Made by a program: the position numbers and the translations under genes
From: Ardenticatenales bacterium
Lineage (GTDB): Bacteria; Chloroflexota; Anaerolineae; Epilineales; Epilineaceae
Assembly (NCBI GenBank): GCA_020853525.1
Contig: JADYYS010000005.1
Coordinates: 1-55,261 of the forward strand
DNA: 55,261 nt
Reading direction: 5' to 3'
Notes under the pieces: model-generated
Database searches by the model: none
What the model was told of the DNA's origin: nothing
What the model saw: the letters and a program-made list of their open reading frames with translations, nothing else
Shown: positions 53,123-55,261 of the stretch, in pieces
Layout: each line of letters starts with the position of its first letter
How positions within the stretch are numbered: the stretch's first letter is position 1

Positions 53123-54826
53123 GTGGCCAAGCCGAGAGCGCTGATCGAGTGTGTCCCGAACTTCAGCGAGGGTCGCGACCCGGCCAGGATCGAGCGGATC
53201 GCCGACACGATTCGCAGTGTCGAGGGCGTCCGGCTGCTGGACACCGACCCCGGCAAGGCGACGAACCGAACGGTGATGACGTTCGTCGGTGCGCCCGAGG
53301 ATGTCGTCGAGGCGGCGTACCGCGCGATCCGGGCGGCGGCCGAGGCCATCGACCTGCGGCGGCACACCGGCGAGCACCCGCGCATGGGCGCGACGGACGT
53401 CTGCCCGCTCGTGCCGATCAGCGGCATCGAAATGGCCGAGACGGCCGAGTGGGCACGGCGACTCGGCCGACGCGTCGGCGACGAGCTCGGCATTCCGGTG
53501 TACCTCTACGAAGCGGCGGCGTCCCGGCCCGATCGCCGCAATCTGGCCACGATCCGCGCCGGCGAGTTCGAGGGTCTGGCCGAGAAGATGGCCGACCCGG
53601 ACTGGGCGCCCGATTTCGGCCCTTCCACGCCGCACCCGACCGCCGGCGCCACGGTCATCGGCGCGCGGGACTTCCTGGTGGCCTACAACATCAATCTGAA
53701 CACGACCTCGACGCGCAGGGCGAACGCCGTGGCGTTCGACCTGCGCGAGCAAGGTCGCGTCGTCCAAGACCCGACGACGGGCAAGCCGGCCGTTGACGCC
53801 TCGGGCGAACCGCTCCGCGAGCCGGGTCGGCTGAAGGGCGTCAAGGGCATCGGCTGGTTCATCCCGGAGTACGGCATCGCTCAAGTCTCGTTGAACCTGA
53901 CGGACCTGGCCGCGACACCGCTCCACGTCGCGTTCGACGCCGCCTGCGACGCCGCCGCCGCGCGCGGCCTCCGCGTGACCGGATCCGAGCTCATCGGCCT
54001 CATCCCGCTCGATGCGCTGCTGGCGGCAGGGCGCCACTACCTCGCCAAGCAGTCGCGCAGCCTCGGCGTGGACGACCGGACGCTCGTGCACATCGCCGTG
54101 AAGTCCCTTGGGCTCGACGACCTCGCGCCGTTCGATCCGCAGGCCAAGATCATCGAGCACGCCCTGGCGCGGCCGGACGACGAGCGGCTCGTGCGCATGG
54201 CCGTTCGCGATCTCGTGGCCGAGGCGGCGTCGGAGTCGCCGGCGCCCGGCGGTGGGTCGGTGGCCGGCGTCGTCGGCGCGCTCGGGGCCGCGATGGGGGC
54301 GATGGTCGCGAACCTCTCCGCCGGCAAGCGCGGCTGGGACGACCGCTGGGCGATGTTCTCCGACTGGGCGGAGCGCGGCCAGGCGGCGGCCAAGGAGCTG
54401 CTCTGGCTCGTCGACGAGGACACGCGCGCGTTCGACGACCTGCTGGCGGCCATGCGCCTGCCCAAAGACGACACCGCGGCTCTGGCTGTCCGCGCGGCCG
54501 CCATAGAAGCGGCCACGCAGCGGGCCATCGACGTGCCGCTGTCCGTCATCCGCACCGCGCTCGGGTCGATGGACCTGATGCTCGAGATGGCCGCGATCGG
54601 GCTGCCGAGCTCGATCTCGGACGCCGGCGTCGGCGCGCTGTGCGCCCGGACGGCCGTACGGGCCGCGGCCTTGAACGTTCGGATCAACGTGCCGGGATTG
54701 ACGGACGCCGCGTTCGCCGCCGCCGCGTTGGCCGAGGCCGCGGCGGCCGAGGCGGCAGCGGCCGAGCGGGAGATCGAGACGCTGCGGCGCGTCGAAGCAT
54801 CGATCCAGGGCACGACGGGTGGCTGA
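53123..54826 (+). CDS. ftcD: Glutamate formimidoyltransferase / formimidoyl-THF cyclodeaminase fusion
   Basis: 567 residues. The N-terminal half (about 1-300) is the formiminotransferase: LIECVPNFSEGRDP, the catalytic-loop RHTGEHPRMGATDVCPLVPI with His81, and AYNINLNTTS. The C-terminal part (about 355-567) is the all-helical cyclodeaminase: SPAPGGGSVAGVVGALGAAMGAMVANLSAGK. Together they move the formimino group from formiminoglutamate to folate and release ammonia, as in mammalian FTCD. GTG at 53123 is chosen because GGAGGG lies eight bases upstream; the GTG at 53114 overlaps that SD. No other hut genes are in view. Overlaps the HD gene by eight bases. Confidence 0.95.
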   Translation: MAKPRALIECVPNFSEGRDPARIERIADTIRSVEGVRLLDTDPGKATNRTVMTFVGAPEDVVEAAYRAIRAAAEAIDLRRHTGEHPRMGATDVCPLVPISGIEMAETAEWARRLGRRVGDELGIPVYLYEAAASRPDRRNLATIRAGEFEGLAEKMADPDWAPDFGPSTPHPTAGATVIGARDFLVAYNINLNTTSTRRANAVAFDLREQGRVVQDPTTGKPAVDASGEPLREPGRLKGVKGIGWFIPEYGIAQVSLNLTDLAATPLHVAFDAACDAAAARGLRVTGSELIGLIPLDALLAAGRHYLAKQSRSLGVDDRTLVHIAVKSLGLDDLAPFDPQAKIIEHALARPDDERLVRMAVRDLVAEAASESPAPGGGSVAGVVGALGAAMGAMVANLSAGKRGWDDRWAMFSDWAERGQAAAKELLWLVDEDTRAFDDLLAAMRLPKDDTAALAVRAAAIEAATQRAIDVPLSVIRTALGSMDLMLEMAAIGLPSSISDAGVGALCARTAVRAAALNVRINVPGLTDAAFAAAALAEAAAAEAAAAEREIETLRRVEASIQGTTGG

Positions 54827-55261
54827 CGCTGCCGCGGCCTCGCCGAACGTGTCCGACCTCAACCTCGACGCGCGATTGGAGGCCCAGCTCCGCTTCCTGG
54901 TGACCGTCGACGCGCTGAAGCACGTCGAACGTCGCACGTTGACCGCGGATGGCCGGCGCCTGGAGAACAGTGCCGAACACTCGTGGCACATCGCTCTTTA
55001 CGTCCGCGTGCTGGCCGAGCACAGCCCCGAGCCGATCGACGTCGACCGGGTGATCTTGATGGCGCTCCTGCACGACATCGTCGAGATCGACGCCGGCGAC
55101 ACGTTCCTGTACGACGTGGCCGGCCGCGCCGCGCAGGTCGAGCGCGAGCGGGCGGCAGCCGATCGACTGTTCGCCCTGCTGCCCCTTGACCAGTCGACGC
55201 TGCTGCGGACGATCTGGGACGAGTTCTGCGCGGCGGAGTCGCCCGAAGCGCGCCTGGCCAA
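54819..55261 (+). CDS. HD-domain phosphohydrolase, partial at window end
   Basis: 147 codons are visible before the window ends. The GTG at 54819 overlaps the FTCD stop; AGGG lies eight bases upstream. RFLVTVDALKHVERRT, then NSAEHSWHIALYVRVLAEH and LMALLHDIVEIDAGDTFLYDV, are the metal-binding His and HD motifs of the YfbR/HDDC2 group, which hydrolyses deoxynucleoside 5'-monophosphates. Translational coupling to the folate enzyme may reflect a shared one-carbon/nucleotide role. The C-terminus is not seen. Confidence 0.85.
   Translation, partial: MADAAAASPNVSDLNLDARLEAQLRFLVTVDALKHVERRTLTADGRRLENSAEHSWHIALYVRVLAEHSPEPIDVDRVILMALLHDIVEIDAGDTFLYDVAGRAAQVERERAAADRLFALLPLDQSTLLRTIWDEFCAAESPEARLA

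Overview
The window is about 55 kb of very GC-rich bacterial DNA, densely coded on both strands. Six secreted proteins carry Pro/Thr-rich linkers or beta-type repeats and end in a short hydrophobic 'YLP' tail, and two more end in a related tail. From general knowledge that is typical of Chloroflexota (Anaerolineae and relatives), so an uncultivated high-GC member of that phylum is the best guess. No rRNA, tRNA, CRISPR array, integrase or transposase gene was found. The region looks like ordinary chromosome carrying housekeeping genes, surface proteins and a few metabolic clusters.

Layout. 1-3.6 kb: end of a probable SRPBCC protein, then two tandem paralogous secreted proteins. 3.6-8.5 kb: a two-domain S1 RNA-binding protein divergent from a UvrD/PcrA helicase, a zinc-ribbon membrane protein and a DUF4126 protein. 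8.5-15.8 kb: a secreted beta-helix-like protein, a UPF0182 membrane protein translationally coupled to a DUF2007 protein, a 232-bp palindromic repeat element, and an NTF2-like protein. 15.8-23.7 kb: miaB, a NYN-domain nuclease, a small membrane protein, an FG-GAP secreted protein, uvrB and a membrane-anchored cytochrome c. 23.9-26.7 kb: a secreted protein and a divergent YchF-like P-loop protein.

26.9-37.0 kb is the metabolic core. Kynureninase and a kynurenine-formamidase-like cyclase run towards a heme dioxygenase of the TDO/IDO/PrnB superfamily, so the three steps from tryptophan to anthranilate lie side by side. An NHL-repeat secreted protein follows. Then come enoyl-CoA hydratase, a RidA-family protein, acyl-CoA dehydrogenase and a benzoate-CoA-ligase-family enzyme, the last three with ATGA stop/start overlaps. 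An anthraniloyl-CoA route for tryptophan catabolism is a reasonable inference, but no ring-attacking enzyme is present in the window.

37-39 kb: a membrane-anchored protein, dihydropteroate synthase (folP) and a small zincin. 39.2-42.5 kb: a very large DNRLRE/CSLREA-like secreted protein. 42.6-47.3 kb: a class III nucleotidyl cyclase with AAA and TPR regions, divergent from an MscS channel that carries a cyclic-nucleotide-binding domain; both read from one symmetric -10 element, suggesting a cNMP-gated channel module. 47.5-55.3 kb: a six-repeat PPC secreted protein, malate dehydrogenase, a UMF1-type MFS transporter, a fused glutamate formimidoyltransferase/cyclodeaminase and the start of an HD-domain phosphohydrolase.

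Promoters stand out as AT-rich islands: about fifteen sites fit TTGNNN-N16..18-TANNNT. Several genes (19022 and, probably, 5090, 30200 and 38954) start within a few bases of the predicted transcription start and may be leaderless. GTG and TTG starts are common.
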